Of a DNA stretch of 53,964 nt, positions 16,889-26,568 are shown piece after piece. Position 1 is the stretch's first letter. Every line of letters begins with the position of its first letter. The position numbers and the translations under genes are program-made. Location: positions 1-53,964 of the forward strand of contig JAQXZK010000063.1 of assembly GCA_029227175.1 (NCBI GenBank), read 5' to 3'. Source of the DNA: Bacteroidales bacterium. GTDB taxonomy: Bacteria > Bacteroidota > Bacteroidia > Bacteroidales > Bacteroidaceae. The notes beneath the pieces were generated by a model that did not search any database, had not been told where the DNA came from, and worked only from the letters and a program-made list of their open reading frames with translations.

Positions 16889-18124
16889 ATGAAGAGATTC
16901 TGTCACCTGCTCCATGCTGCCGTCACACTCCTCGCCTGTCTGGTCGTATGTGCTTTCCCTATATCTGCCTCTGCCAAAGATTTTGTGGTAGTCATCGATG
17001 CCGGACACGGAGGACACGACCCCGGCGCCATCGGAAAAATTTCCAAAGAAAAGAACATCAACCTGAAAGTGGCCCTGAAACTTGGCAGCCTCATCCAAAA
17101 ATCCTGTCCGGACGTGAAGATTGTCTACACGCGAAAAAGCGACGTCTTCATCCCACTGATGCAGAGAGCCCAGATTGCCAACAACGCCAAGGCCGATCTC
17201 TTCATCTCCATCCATACCAATGCCCTCGCCAAGAACAAGACCGTCACCGGGGCGTCGACCTGGACACTCGGTCTGGCCAAGTCGGACGAGAACCTCGAAG
17301 TGGCCAAACGGGAGAATTCCGTCATCCTCTACGAAGACGACTACAAATCCCGATATGCCGGCTTCGACCCCAACTCGGCCGAGTCGTACATCATCTTCGA
17401 ACTCATGCAGGACAAGTACCTCTCACAGAGCGTCCAACTGGCATCAATGGTGCAGAAAGAGTTTAAGTCACAGAGCAAGCGCATCGACCGCGGGGTGAGA
17501 CAGGCAGGTTTTCTCGTACTGAAAGAAAGTGCCATGCCGAGCATCCTCGTCGAACTGGGCTTCATCTCCACCCCTTCCGAAGAGAAATACCTCAACACGG
17601 AAAACGGAACGGCATCCATGGCAAACAGCATCTTCCGCGCCTTCCTGAATTATAAACGCGCACATGAGATTCGGCTGAACGGAAGCAGCCAGACCGTCAT
17701 CCCCGCAGCCGAAACCCCACAGGAAAAGCCAAGCGAAACCACCACACAGGCGAAGCCACAGGAACCACGCCCGCAGACACCGGCCCGGGAGTCGCAGCCG
17801 CAAGCAGAGCAGAAACCTGCCCCTGCACAGGATGCCTCGGCCACAGGCGTCCCCACCGTCCCTATCTTCAAGATACAAATCACCACATCCAGCCGCCCGC
17901 TCCGCAAGGGAGACCCACGATTCAAGGGGCTGAAGGGAGTAGACTGTTACCAAGAAGGCGGACTCTATAAGTACACCTACGGTTCGGACACCGACTATAA
18001 TCAGATATACAGGTTGCGCCGCACCATTACATCCAAATTCAAAGACTGCTTTATCATAGCCTTCAAGAATGGCGAAAAGATGGATGTCAACCAAGCCATC
18101 CGGGAATTTAAAGCAAGACGATAA
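16889..18124 (+). CDS. Secreted N-acetylmuramoyl-L-alanine amidase with SPOR-like C-terminus
   Basis: A 411-residue cell-wall hydrolase of the Amidase_3 (zinc) family that cuts the muramyl-L-alanine bond and probably works in daughter-cell separation. A signal peptide ends near residue 29 (SASA-K). The catalytic domain (about 30-260) shows DAGHGGHDPGAIG (H40), E54 in KEKNIN, SIHTNA (H109) and ILVELGFIS (catalytic Glu). A Pro/Gln/Glu-rich linker follows (about 270-320). A C-terminal domain of about 85 residues looks like a SPOR fold that would bind denuded glycan strands. An MCE gene follows by 29 bases, an arrangement common in Bacteroidales. Confidence 0.9.
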   Translation: MKRFCHLLHAAVTLLACLVVCAFPISASAKDFVVVIDAGHGGHDPGAIGKISKEKNINLKVALKLGSLIQKSCPDVKIVYTRKSDVFIPLMQRAQIANNAKADLFISIHTNALAKNKTVTGASTWTLGLAKSDENLEVAKRENSVILYEDDYKSRYAGFDPNSAESYIIFELMQDKYLSQSVQLASMVQKEFKSQSKRIDRGVRQAGFLVLKESAMPSILVELGFISTPSEEKYLNTENGTASMANSIFRAFLNYKRAHEIRLNGSSQTVIPAAETPQEKPSETTTQAKPQEPRPQTPARESQPQAEQKPAPAQDASATGVPTVPIFKIQITTSSRPLRKGDPRFKGLKGVDCYQEGGLYKYTYGSDTDYNQIYRLRRTITSKFKDCFIIAFKNGEKMDVNQAIREFKARR

Positions 18125-18153
18125 CCCACCAACCAACAGAAAGGAAACCAATC

Positions 18154-19047
18154 ATGAAATATTTTGGCAAAGAAGCAAAAATAGGACTTGCAGGCATCAT
18201 TGCCCTGTGCATCCTGGTCTATGGAATCAATTACCTGAAGGGTATCCAGCTCTTCAAACCCAGCAGTTATTTCTACGTACAGTTTAAGGACATCAACGGA
18301 CTGACCAAGTCGAGCCCCGTCTTTGCCGACGGATACCGAGTGGGCATCGTGAGCAACATCGCCTATGACTACAGCCGGAACGGAAAGGTAGTGGCTGAGA
18401 TATCCGTCGAACCGGACCTGCGCATACCCAAAGGCTCGACAGCCGAACTCACCAGCAACCTGCTGGGAGGCATCAACATGAACCTCCTGCTGGCCAATAA
18501 CCCGCGCGAACGGTGTAACGTCGGCGACACCATCTACGGCCACGTCAACAATGGAGCCCTGGGGCAGGCCTCTGAGATGATACCGCAGATACAGGAGATG
18601 ATGCCCAAACTGGATTCTATCCTCACCTCCATCAACAACTTCCTGGGAGACCCCGCACTCATCAACACCCTGCACCACGTGGAAGCGATGACCGCCAGCC
18701 TGGCTGCCACAAGCCGGCAACTGGAACGGCTCAGCCAGAAAGACCTTCCGGCAATCGTCCAAAAGTTAGACAGCATCGAAAACAACTTCATCGCCATCTC
18801 CGGAAACCTCAAAGACGTAGACTACGCAGCATCGTTTGCCAAACTGGACGCCACCCTGAGCAACGTGAAGGAGCTCTCGGACAAGCTTACCACCACAGAA
18901 GGCAACATCGGACTCCTGCTCAATGACACAGCCCTCTACAACAACCTGACACAGACCACCCTCAACGCGGCAACCCTGTTGGAAGACATCCGCCTGCACC
19001 CGAAGCGATACATTAACATCTCGGTGTTCGGCAAAAAAGACAAGTAA
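18154..19047 (+). CDS. MlaD/MCE-family lipid transport protein
   Basis: A 297-residue protein with one N-terminal membrane helix (IGLAGIIALCILVYGINYLKG) followed by an MCE domain (YFYVQFKDINGLTKSSPVFADGYRVG, IPKGSTAELTSNLLGGINMNL). A long helical C-terminal part follows. MCE proteins form hexameric rings that carry lipids across the periplasm. No MlaE/MlaF permease or ATPase lies nearby. A 7-bp hairpin at 19089-19110 may end the transcript. Confidence 0.88.
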   Translation: MKYFGKEAKIGLAGIIALCILVYGINYLKGIQLFKPSSYFYVQFKDINGLTKSSPVFADGYRVGIVSNIAYDYSRNGKVVAEISVEPDLRIPKGSTAELTSNLLGGINMNLLLANNPRERCNVGDTIYGHVNNGALGQASEMIPQIQEMMPKLDSILTSINNFLGDPALINTLHHVEAMTASLAATSRQLERLSQKDLPAIVQKLDSIENNFIAISGNLKDVDYAASFAKLDATLSNVKELSDKLTTTEGNIGLLLNDTALYNNLTQTTLNAATLLEDIRLHPKRYINISVFGKKDK

Positions 19048-19088
19048 GGCTCCACAACCCAAGAGCTGGGCCGACACGACCGGAAACA

Positions 19089-19110
19089 CACCGACAGACA
19101 CACGTCGGTG
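19089..19110 (+). terminator. Possible hairpin after the MCE gene
   Basis: Arms CACCGAC (19089-19095) and GTCGGTG (19104-19110) pair perfectly. No T run follows, so termination is uncertain. Confidence 0.3.
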
Positions 19111-19259
19111 AATACCCCTCTCTGCATGCAATCCTTCCCGGATGTCCGGGACAATCCCACCCTGCATCTGCTCGGAATCAGGATGGTGAAAGTAAAACGC
19201 TTTTTTACATTTGTTTAATATTAGGGGGCAAAAACCCTTACATCTGCCCCATTTCCACC

Positions 19260-19756
19260 CTGCAAAGCCTCTGCGTAAAAACCCATTTTAACATTGCAAA
19301 AGTTCAATTAACGCGCGGAAATTTTCGCGAAGGTTCTGCAAGCCTGCAAGACCTTTGTGTAAAAAATCATTTTTACATTGATTCACATCAATGAACGCGC
19401 GGAGAAAAACATCAAGGCTTTGCAGGCTTACAATCGCTCTGCGGAAAAAAACATTTTTTGTTTGTCAACCGTCAAGGAATCTGCGGAAAAAAAACATCAT
19501 GGTCTTGCAGACCTACAAAGACGTTGCGGAAAAACCCATTTTTACATTGATTCACATCAATTAACGAGCGGAGAAAAACATCAAAGATTTGCAGGCTTAC
19601 AAAGAGGCAGCGTTTTTTTACGCAAAGGGTCTGCAAGCCGACAAAAGAAAAATGTCGTTTTAACATTTGGCCCTGTAAGCCGGCAAGAGAGTAATGTTTC
19701 CGGGCGTAGAGGTCTTGCAAACAGTCAAAGACAAAGCATGTTGAGCCGCGACAGCA
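19260..19756. repeat. Array of twelve degenerate units with a 42-bp period
   Basis: Units begin at 19260 (34 bp), 19294, 19336, 19378, 19420, 19462 (43 bp), 19505, 19547, 19589, 19631, 19673 and 19715; all others are exactly 42 bp. Each opens with a 14-base imperfect inverted repeat of the form yTGnnnnnnnnCAA, for example TTGCAGGCTTACAA, TTGATTCACATCAA or CTGCAAGCCTGCAA. Most then have TGCGGAAAAA and CATTTTTACA. Units 2-4 (19336-19461) match units 6-8 (19505-19630) closely, so a four-unit higher-order period of about 168 bp is visible. Since 42 is 14 codons, frames stay open on both strands, but no frame looks like a normal protein. The array fills most of the 896-base gap between the MCE gene and trpS. 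Confidence 0.85.
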
Positions 19757-19866
19757 CAGACACCGCGTCAGATAGTTCCGTCCCACGGCACACCACATTT
19801 TCAGCGGAGCAGGACCTCACAACCTCCGTCCTACCTATTATATATAATACACACGACAAAAGGGCT

Positions 19867-19919
19867 GAAAAAAGAATCGGATGCCCTCGGAGACAAACCG
19901 TCTCGTCAAGCACCCGATT
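19867..19919 (-). terminator. trpS terminator
   Basis: Arms AATCGGATGC (19875-19884) and GCACCCGATT (19910-19919) pair over 10 bp with one G-U wobble, with an inner GAGAC/GTCTC stem. The minus strand continues CTTTTTTC. Confidence 0.8.
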
Positions 19920-19943
19920 ATATACTGTTCCGATGTGGGCGGG

Positions 19944-21041
19944 TTACTGCTTGGCAGCGTAATGCCTTGCCTGCTCGGCTATGAGTTCAGCGTCGTCGAA
20001 ATAGTTCAGCTTCATGGCGCAGCGCACCTCGTCAAGCGTCTGCGCAGCAGCCTCACGGGCCGTTTCGCATCCCTTCTTCAACATATCATAGATACCAGGG
20101 ATGTCCTGCTCGAACTCGTGACGGCGGGTACGGATAGGTTCGAGTGTTTCCTGCATAATGGCCGTAAGGAACTTCTTAACCTTCATGTCACCGAGTCCGC
20201 CTCTTTGGTAGTGAGCCTTCAGTTCGTCGAGATTAGGATAGTCGGGCAGATAACGTTCAAAATGTTCGGGCCGACAGAAAGCGTCGAGATAGGTGAAGAC
20301 CGTATTGCCCTCGATCTTGCCCGGGTCCTGCACGCGCAAATGGTCCGGGTCTGTAAACATGCTCTTGACCTTCTTGGTCACCTCGTCCGCGCTGTCAGAG
20401 AGGTAAATGCAGTTGCCCAACGACTTACTCATCTTAGCCTTTCCGTCAGTGCCCGGAAGACGCAGGCAAGCAGCATTGTCGGGCAGGAGAATCTCCGGCT
20501 CCACCAATGTCTCGCCATAAATGTGATTAAAACGTCTGACGATTTCGCGGCACTGCTCCAGCATCGGCTCCTGATCTTCGCCCACCGGAACAGTCGTTGC
20601 CTTGAAAGCCGTAATGTCGGCCGCCTGACTGATGGGGTACGTGAAGAAACCTACCGGGATGCTCGTCTCGAAGTTCCTCATCTGGATTTCAGTCTTCACC
20701 GTCGGATTACGCTGCAGACGGCTCACCGTGACCAAATCCATATAGTAGAAAGACAACTCCGTCAACTCCGGAATCTGCGACTGGATAAAAATAGTGCTTT
20801 GTGCCGGGTCGAGGCCAACGGAGAGATAGTCGAGCGCCACCTCAATGACATTCTGTCGAACCTTCTCCGGATTTTCAATATTATCCGTCAAAGCCTGTGC
20901 ATCGGCCATGAAGACAAAAATCTTGTCGTACAGACCGGAATTTTGCAACTCTACACGGCGACGCAACGAGCCCACATAATGCCCGATGTGCAAACGTCCT
21001 GTCGGACGGTCGCCTGTCAGGATGATTTTTTCCTTTGCCAT
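19944..21041 (-). CDS. trpS: Tryptophan--tRNA ligase
   Basis: A 365-residue class I aminoacyl-tRNA synthetase that charges tRNA-Trp. The ATP-binding signatures are HIGH (18-21, in [16 protein letters not shown]) and KMSKS (203-207). The segments [10 protein letters not shown] and [16 protein letters not shown] are typical of bacterial TrpRS. Length and start at ATG 21041 fit the family. It is a single-gene unit with a -7 element at 21083-21090 and a strong terminator. Confidence 0.96.
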   Translation of the reverse strand: MAKEKIILTGDRPTGRLHIGHYVGSLRRRVELQNSGLYDKIFVFMADAQALTDNIENPEKVRQNVIEVALDYLSVGLDPAQSTIFIQSQIPELTELSFYYMDLVTVSRLQRNPTVKTEIQMRNFETSIPVGFFTYPISQAADITAFKATTVPVGEDQEPMLEQCREIVRRFNHIYGETLVEPEILLPDNAACLRLPGTDGKAKMSKSLGNCIYLSDSADEVTKKVKSMFTDPDHLRVQDPGKIEGNTVFTYLDAFCRPEHFERYLPDYPNLDELKAHYQRGGLGDMKVKKFLTAIMQETLEPIRTRRHEFEQDIPGIYDMLKKGCETAREAAAQTLDEVRCAMKLNYFDDAELIAEQARHYAAKQ

Positions 21042-21082
21042 ATAAATATACCTTATATTATTGATTCAACCAAAAGTGACGG

Positions 21083-21090
21083 CAAAGATA
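21083..21090 (-). promoter_or_regulatory. -7 element of trpS
   Basis: The minus strand reads TATCTTTG, 41 bases before the start codon. The dispersed repeat begins 11 bases further out, so the region around -33 lies within it; no TTTG is found there. Confidence 0.5.
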
Positions 21091-21100
21091 GTGCAAACCG

Positions 21101-21164
21101 AGGGCAGAATAAAATAAGCTTGCTTAATTTTTTATGCCGAGGTGCAGCCTGTCTTATCTAAAAA
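21101..21164. repeat. Copy 2 of the dispersed hairpin-forming intergenic repeat
   Basis: It matches positions 1-62 and has the inverted repeat TAAGC-TT-GCTTA at its centre. GTGCAAACC occurs on both sides of the element (21091 and 21168), which looks like a short direct duplication of the flank. It lies in the 490-base spacer between trpS and the SusC gene, which otherwise holds only promoter elements. Confidence 0.6.
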
Positions 21165-21448
21165 TAGTGCAAACCAGAGTGGAGAAGCAACAAACTTGTA
21201 CGAGGGAGCCTATTTCCTCCCCTATTTTCTGCGTTGTTAACCCACCTATCCGAAATACCTTTCCGTTTTATACACCAGACAAAGAGATTAAATCACGGGG
21301 ACAGACATCTGCTGACGCAATTTTTTCCGACAGTACTTCGGGGATGTAACTCCCTATCTCTTAGTATGTCTTAGCAAAAAAATGTTCGGGGAGGGGAGTA
21401 ATTTAGCTTTTAATAAAAGCAGAAAGTCCATAATTTATTTCTTAAATT

Positions 21449-21480
21449 CTTGCAAGAGAAATAAAAAAACATTACGTTTG
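21449..21480 (+). promoter_or_regulatory. Promoter of the SusC/SusD operon
   Basis: CTTG (21449-21452), 20 bases, then TACGTTTG (21473-21480). The -7 is an exact match and the -33 has one mismatch. It leaves a 5' leader of about 45 bases. Confidence 0.65.
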
Positions 21481-21531
21481 TGACGCTAATAAAAGGAGTA
21501 TATACCTTTTTTTAATACAAGTGTTTAATAA

Positions 21532-24500
21532 ATGCCTATGAAAAACAAAAATTGTTTTCACTTAAAGTCTATACAGGCGATAGCTTGTATGGTGACTTTG
21601 TTGTTTGGCATGAACATGCAGCTCTTTGCGCAAGGTCATTCCGTTTCAGGTAAAGTCGTAGACGACCTGAACGAACCTCTGCCCGGTGCAAGTGTTCAAG
21701 TCAAAGGTACTGCTCAGGGTGTAATTACCGACATTGACGGAAATTATACCATTACAGGAGTTTCCAACAACGCGACTTTAGTGTTTTCTTTTGTCGGTTA
21801 TTCCCCAAAGGAAGTGAAGGTTGGCAATCAGACGACCATCAACGTGACCATGAAAGAAGACTCTGAGGTATTGAGCGAAGTTGTTGTCGTGGGTTACGGA
21901 ACGCAGAAGAAGGTCAATCTGACGGGTTCTGTAGCTGCAGTGAAGGTCGACGAGAATCTCTCAAGCCGTTCTCTGTCTAATGTTTCTTCCGGTTTGGCCG
22001 GTTTGGTTCCCGGTTTGCAGGTTTCAAACACCACCTCAATGGCCGGTAAAGACGAAGCTACGCTGACTATCCGCGGTATGACCTCTACCAACTCAGCAAG
22101 TCCGTTGGTTGTAGTTGACGGTATGCCTGACGTAGACATGAACCGCATCAATTTCAACGATATCGAGTCTATCTCTGTCTTGAAGGATGCCGCTTCTGCA
22201 TCTATCTACGGTTCCCGTGCTGCTGCCGGTGTAATCTTGATTACCACCAAGACAGGTAAGGGCGGCAAGGCGCAGATAAACTTCAACGGAAGCGTGGCTA
22301 TCACAACTCCTACCCGCTCCTACGATTTCATGGACGACTATGCACGTGCATTGAACATGCACCAGCTGGCTCAGAGTCCAAGCACCTTGGCTTCTGCCTA
22401 CAACTTCAAGAACGGTACGATTGACGAATGGCTAGCCATGTCCATGATTAACACGAAAGCATTCCCTGACACGGACGTGTTCTCCACATTCATGCGCACC
22501 GGTGCCCTTCAGAACTACAACGTATCTGCATCGGGCGGTAATGACAACTCCAACTACTACATCTCTATCGGTGTAATGGACAACCGCGGTGTGCAGATGA
22601 ACAACGACTACACACGCTACAACATCCGCGCCAACTATGATGCAAACATCCGCAAGAACCTGAAGGTCGGCGTACGTATGGACGGTAACTGGTCAGACTT
22701 TGCATACTCAGGCAGAGCCGACGGTATCACCAACAACGACACCAGCGACTCTGGTGGTGGAGATATGCAGTATGCCATCTCCGGTATCCTCCCCTACGAC
22801 CCGGAAACAGGCCGTTATGGTGGCGCCATGGCTTATGGCGAAGATATCCAGGCATACAACCCGTTCTGTGTCTTCGAGTCAACAAATCCGAAGCAGACAC
22901 GCCAGATATTCAACGGCAACATGTATATTGACTGGACAGTAGTGAAGGGCCTTGTCGCTCATGCCGACTACTCGCTCACCTACAACAACTATTTTGCCAA
23001 GACCTGTAACACTCCTACCGGATTCTTCTATAACTTCCAGACCAATACAGACATTGGCCGTGCACAGGTTGCCGACAACGTAGGTGTATCAGACAGCAAC
23101 ACGACAGCCTACAAGACACAGCTCAACCTGCGTCTGAACTACAACACGACCATCGCCGAACACCACGACTTAGGTTTGATGTTCAACTACTCTGAAGAAT
23201 ATTGGCACTCACGCTCCATGAGCGCATCACGCAACGATCGTCTTCACCCGTCAGTAACTGAATTGGACGGCTGTTTGACCAATATCGTTACCAACTCCGG
23301 TTCTTCATACGCCGAAGGTCTGCAATCATACGTCGGCCGTCTGAACTACACCGGATATGACAAATACCTGTTCGAGTTTAACTTCCGTCTGGACGGCTCA
23401 TCCAAGTTCTCCAAAGGCGCACGTTGGGGTTTCTTCCCATCTGCCGCTATCGGTTGGAGATTCTCTGAAGAAGACTTCGTCAAGAAATTTACGGAAAACT
23501 GGCTGGACAGTGGTAAACTTCGCGTATCTTACGGTGCAACCGGTAACAACGCCGGTGTAGGCCGATACGACCAGGCAGAATCACTGAAGACCATGAACTA
23601 TATCACCGGAGTCGGTGGTGCAGATGTCATCAAGGGTTTTGTGAACTCTAAGATGATTAACCGCAGTCTTTCATGGGAAACAACCCGTACACTCAACATC
23701 GGTCTTGACCTGGCATTCCTTTCAGGACGTCTGAAAGCCGAGATTGACTACTACGACCGTCTCACGGTTGATATGCTCCGTCCGTCAGACTTGTCAATGC
23801 ACATCTCTGGTGCGCTGGATGCTCCGAAGAAGAACATCGGCGAACTTCGCAACCGCGGTTTGGAATTGAACCTTACATGGTCAGACAAAATCAATGACTT
23901 CCGCTACTCGGTAAACTTCAACGGTGCCTACAACCAGACAAGACTTGAAAAGTGGAACGAATACCTCGGCCGTGGCTACGTATTCCTGAACATGCCTTAT
24001 CACTTCGTATACGCTTACCAGGATTTAGGTATGGCCCAGACATGGCAAGACATCTACAACGCAACTCCTCAGGGTGCATCTCCCGGCCAGGTTCTCTTTG
24101 AAGATGTGAACGGTGACGGTATCATCGACGGTAAGGACCAGGTAGCTTCCAAAACAATCCAGCGTGACCGCCCGACAACAACCTTCGGTATCACCCTGAT
24201 GGCAGCTTGGAAGGGATTCGACCTCAATATGGTATTCTCAGGCGCAGCCGGCCGCAAGGACTACTGGCAGACAGACTTCAACAAACCAAGTGTAAGCGCA
24301 CAGCGCTATGCCTTCACATGGGATCATATGTATAAGTCCTGGTCTCTCGAAAATCGTGATACCGACTGGCAGCGTCTCGGTTCAAGCTATATCCAGAGTG
24401 GCGGTACATATCGTCTCTACGACATGAGTTACATCCGTCTGAAGAACATTCAGTTGGGCTACAACTTCCCCAAGAACTGGATTAACAAGATCGGCATGCA

Positions 24501-24642
24501 GAACGCACGTATCTACCTCTCTGCTGAAAACCTCTTCACTGCTACAAAATATCCAGGACTTGACCCGGATAAGAAAAACAGTGCCCGTGACCTATATCCA
24601 ATCAACAGATCATACTCTGTAGGTGTTAACTTCGGATTCTAA
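21532..24642 (+). CDS. SusC/RagA-family TonB-linked outer-membrane transporter
   Basis: A 1036-residue TonB-dependent importer that, with its SusD partner, takes oligosaccharides across the outer membrane. A signal peptide (ends QLFAQ) leads into a carboxypeptidase-D-like N-terminal domain (HSVSGKVVDDLNEPLPGASV). The TonB-box region (VLSEVVVVGYGTQKKVNLTG) and plug (PLVVVDGMPDVDMNRIN, SIYGSRAAAGVILITTKTGK) follow, then a 22-strand-type barrel ending in GVNFGF. The second in-frame ATG at 21538 is an equally good start. The SusD start lies 13 bases after the stop. No hybrid two-component or ECF regulator gene is adjacent. Confidence 0.95.
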   Translation: MPMKNKNCFHLKSIQAIACMVTLLFGMNMQLFAQGHSVSGKVVDDLNEPLPGASVQVKGTAQGVITDIDGNYTITGVSNNATLVFSFVGYSPKEVKVGNQTTINVTMKEDSEVLSEVVVVGYGTQKKVNLTGSVAAVKVDENLSSRSLSNVSSGLAGLVPGLQVSNTTSMAGKDEATLTIRGMTSTNSASPLVVVDGMPDVDMNRINFNDIESISVLKDAASASIYGSRAAAGVILITTKTGKGGKAQINFNGSVAITTPTRSYDFMDDYARALNMHQLAQSPSTLASAYNFKNGTIDEWLAMSMINTKAFPDTDVFSTFMRTGALQNYNVSASGGNDNSNYYISIGVMDNRGVQMNNDYTRYNIRANYDANIRKNLKVGVRMDGNWSDFAYSGRADGITNNDTSDSGGGDMQYAISGILPYDPETGRYGGAMAYGEDIQAYNPFCVFESTNPKQTRQIFNGNMYIDWTVVKGLVAHADYSLTYNNYFAKTCNTPTGFFYNFQTNTDIGRAQVADNVGVSDSNTTAYKTQLNLRLNYNTTIAEHHDLGLMFNYSEEYWHSRSMSASRNDRLHPSVTELDGCLTNIVTNSGSSYAEGLQSYVGRLNYTGYDKYLFEFNFRLDGSSKFSKGARWGFFPSAAIGWRFSEEDFVKKFTENWLDSGKLRVSYGATGNNAGVGRYDQAESLKTMNYITGVGGADVIKGFVNSKMINRSLSWETTRTLNIGLDLAFLSGRLKAEIDYYDRLTVDMLRPSDLSMHISGALDAPKKNIGELRNRGLELNLTWSDKINDFRYSVNFNGAYNQTRLEKWNEYLGRGYVFLNMPYHFVYAYQDLGMAQTWQDIYNATPQGASPGQVLFEDVNGDGIIDGKDQVASKTIQRDRPTTTFGITLMAAWKGFDLNMVFSGAAGRKDYWQTDFNKPSVSAQRYAFTWDHMYKSWSLENRDTDWQRLGSSYIQSGGTYRLYDMSYIRLKNIQLGYNFPKNWINKIGMQNARIYLSAENLFTATKYPGLDPDKKNSARDLYPINRSYSVGVNFGF

Positions 24643-24655
24643 AAAGTTTGTCGAT

Positions 24656-26548
24656 ATGAATAAGAAATATTTACTATATAGCTTTGTTGCTGTCATGGGC
24701 AGCATGGCACTTTCTTCCTGTCACCCGAACTTGTTGGATCAGGACCCTACAACAGTAGTTGCCTCCAACCAATTCTGGAAGACTGAAGCTGACGCCACCT
24801 ATGCACTCAACGGTGCATACGCTGAAGTGCGTCGTTTGTTTGACCGCGACTACATGTTTGACGGTATGAGTGAGACATTGCGCTACCGTGCGAACGGCTC
24901 TTCCTCCCAGTCTACCGGAGACCGCGCCATCGCATATAGAAGCGGAAGATATGATAACCCATCCAACCCGGGTTCCTACAACAACTACTACCAGTACTCT
25001 TACGCCGGCATCAACCGTTGCAACTATGTCATCCAGCACGTGAACGAGATGCTCGAGACCTGTAAAGAGTCTTCTCGTGCCAGTCTGGAAGCTATTGTAG
25101 GCGAAGCACGCATGTTGCGTGGTATGGTATACTTCCGCCTGATGCAGATGTGGGGCGACGTAGTCGTACTTGACAAGATTATTGAAAGCAACGATGAAGT
25201 ACAGGAAGCTGAACGTACTCCTATCAAGGATGTGTACAAACTGGTATATGAAGACTTTACATACGCGTACGAGAAACTGCCAAACCGCTCTCCGCAGGTA
25301 GGTCGTCAGAACAAGTGGGGCGCACTTGCACTCCGCGGCAAACTGCAACTTTACTGGGCATGCTGGAACCGCACCTCATGGCCTTGGACTGTCAGCCAGA
25401 TTCTGGCTCCTCAGGGCGGATGGCCGGAGTTGAACGGCTTCACAGCTGACAATGCAGCCTCAGAGGCAGCCTACAAGAGTGCAGCAGAAGACTTCAAGAC
25501 TGTAATCAATGAATCAGGTATCACCCTCTACAAGAATGGCGAACCGGGTGAATGTAGTCCGCTTGGCGAATGTGATAAACTGCCGAACTACTACTACCTG
25601 TTCACCCCACAGGCTAACAATGACCCGTCTCTGTTGGTTGCCTTCGCTCATGGTACAACCGGAACCAGTCAGGGTGACGAGTTGATGCGTGACTTCGGTA
25701 CTCGTGCCACACAGGGTTCACAAGGTTGGGGCCAGCCACGTTTCTCTATGTTCAACCGCTACCAGTCAACCATTACCGGTGACTTCTGCGACCCAATCAA
25801 ATACTACAAACCTACCGACGCAACCGGCTACACACAACCGAACTCATCAACCAACCCGGCTACCTATGACAACCGTGACTGGCGTATGAAGTCAAGCATG
25901 TTGTGGGAAGGTGAAACGATGTACTGTATGCTGAACCTGGTATTCGACAGATATCGCCGTTACCGCTATCAGCAAAGAACAGGAACCGTGGCACAATATT
26001 CGGCACCAAATGATGCCATCAACGCCGATGCCGACAATGAAGGTACCATCATGCGTAAATTCATCATCAACTGGGCGGGCATCAACCGTAACGAAGGTTA
26101 CTACAACTGGCCGTCTGTACGTATGGCTGACGTTTACTTGATGTATGCAGAAGCAGCCAACGAGGCCTATGGGCCTACAGGAGACGGCGGCCTTGCCCTT
26201 GAAGTGGTGAACAAAGTTCGTCATCGCGGTAACCTGCCTGCACTCGCACCGGCCAAATACGCCGACAAGGAAACATTCTTCTATGCCATCGAGAATGAAC
26301 GCGTAGTGGAACTCTTTGCCGAAGGACATCGCTGGTTTGACCTCCGTCGCTGGCGTTCAATCGAGCGTATCTGGTGTGCACCACAGACTTCAGGCGGTGT
26401 GAAACTGTATGATGCAGCCGGTTCTAACCGCAGCACCTACTTCAATAATACCTCTGAAAGGAATTACCATAGACTGTACATCGGTCAGATTCCTACCTCA
26501 GAACGTAACCGTAACCCGAAGTTGACACAGAATGATCCTTGGTTATAA
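24656..26548 (+). CDS. SusD/RagB-family surface glycan-binding lipoprotein
   Basis: A 630-residue surface lipoprotein that caps the SusC barrel and binds the incoming glycan. The lipobox is LSSC (C22 from ATG 24656); an upstream in-frame ATG at 24623 overlaps the susC-like gene and lacks a signal peptide. Family segments include DQDPTTVVASNQFWKTEADATYALNGAY, the TPR-like FRLMQMWGDVVVLDK, WGALALRGKL, and near the end ENERVVELFAEGHRWFDLRRW. Confidence 0.95.
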   Translation: MNKKYLLYSFVAVMGSMALSSCHPNLLDQDPTTVVASNQFWKTEADATYALNGAYAEVRRLFDRDYMFDGMSETLRYRANGSSSQSTGDRAIAYRSGRYDNPSNPGSYNNYYQYSYAGINRCNYVIQHVNEMLETCKESSRASLEAIVGEARMLRGMVYFRLMQMWGDVVVLDKIIESNDEVQEAERTPIKDVYKLVYEDFTYAYEKLPNRSPQVGRQNKWGALALRGKLQLYWACWNRTSWPWTVSQILAPQGGWPELNGFTADNAASEAAYKSAAEDFKTVINESGITLYKNGEPGECSPLGECDKLPNYYYLFTPQANNDPSLLVAFAHGTTGTSQGDELMRDFGTRATQGSQGWGQPRFSMFNRYQSTITGDFCDPIKYYKPTDATGYTQPNSSTNPATYDNRDWRMKSSMLWEGETMYCMLNLVFDRYRRYRYQQRTGTVAQYSAPNDAINADADNEGTIMRKFIINWAGINRNEGYYNWPSVRMADVYLMYAEAANEAYGPTGDGGLALEVVNKVRHRGNLPALAPAKYADKETFFYAIENERVVELFAEGHRWFDLRRWRSIERIWCAPQTSGGVKLYDAAGSNRSTYFNNTSERNYHRLYIGQIPTSERNRNPKLTQNDPWL

Positions 26549-26568
26549 TATAATAAAGAATATAGGAT

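Noticed and set aside
19260..19756. CRISPR array
   Set aside because: The whole 42-bp unit drifts rather than constant repeats alternating with unique spacers, and no cas genes are nearby.
19881..21161. A 426-codon plus-strand frame
   Set aside because: Antisense to trpS over its whole length; trpS has HIGH and KMSKS motifs, a promoter and a terminator.
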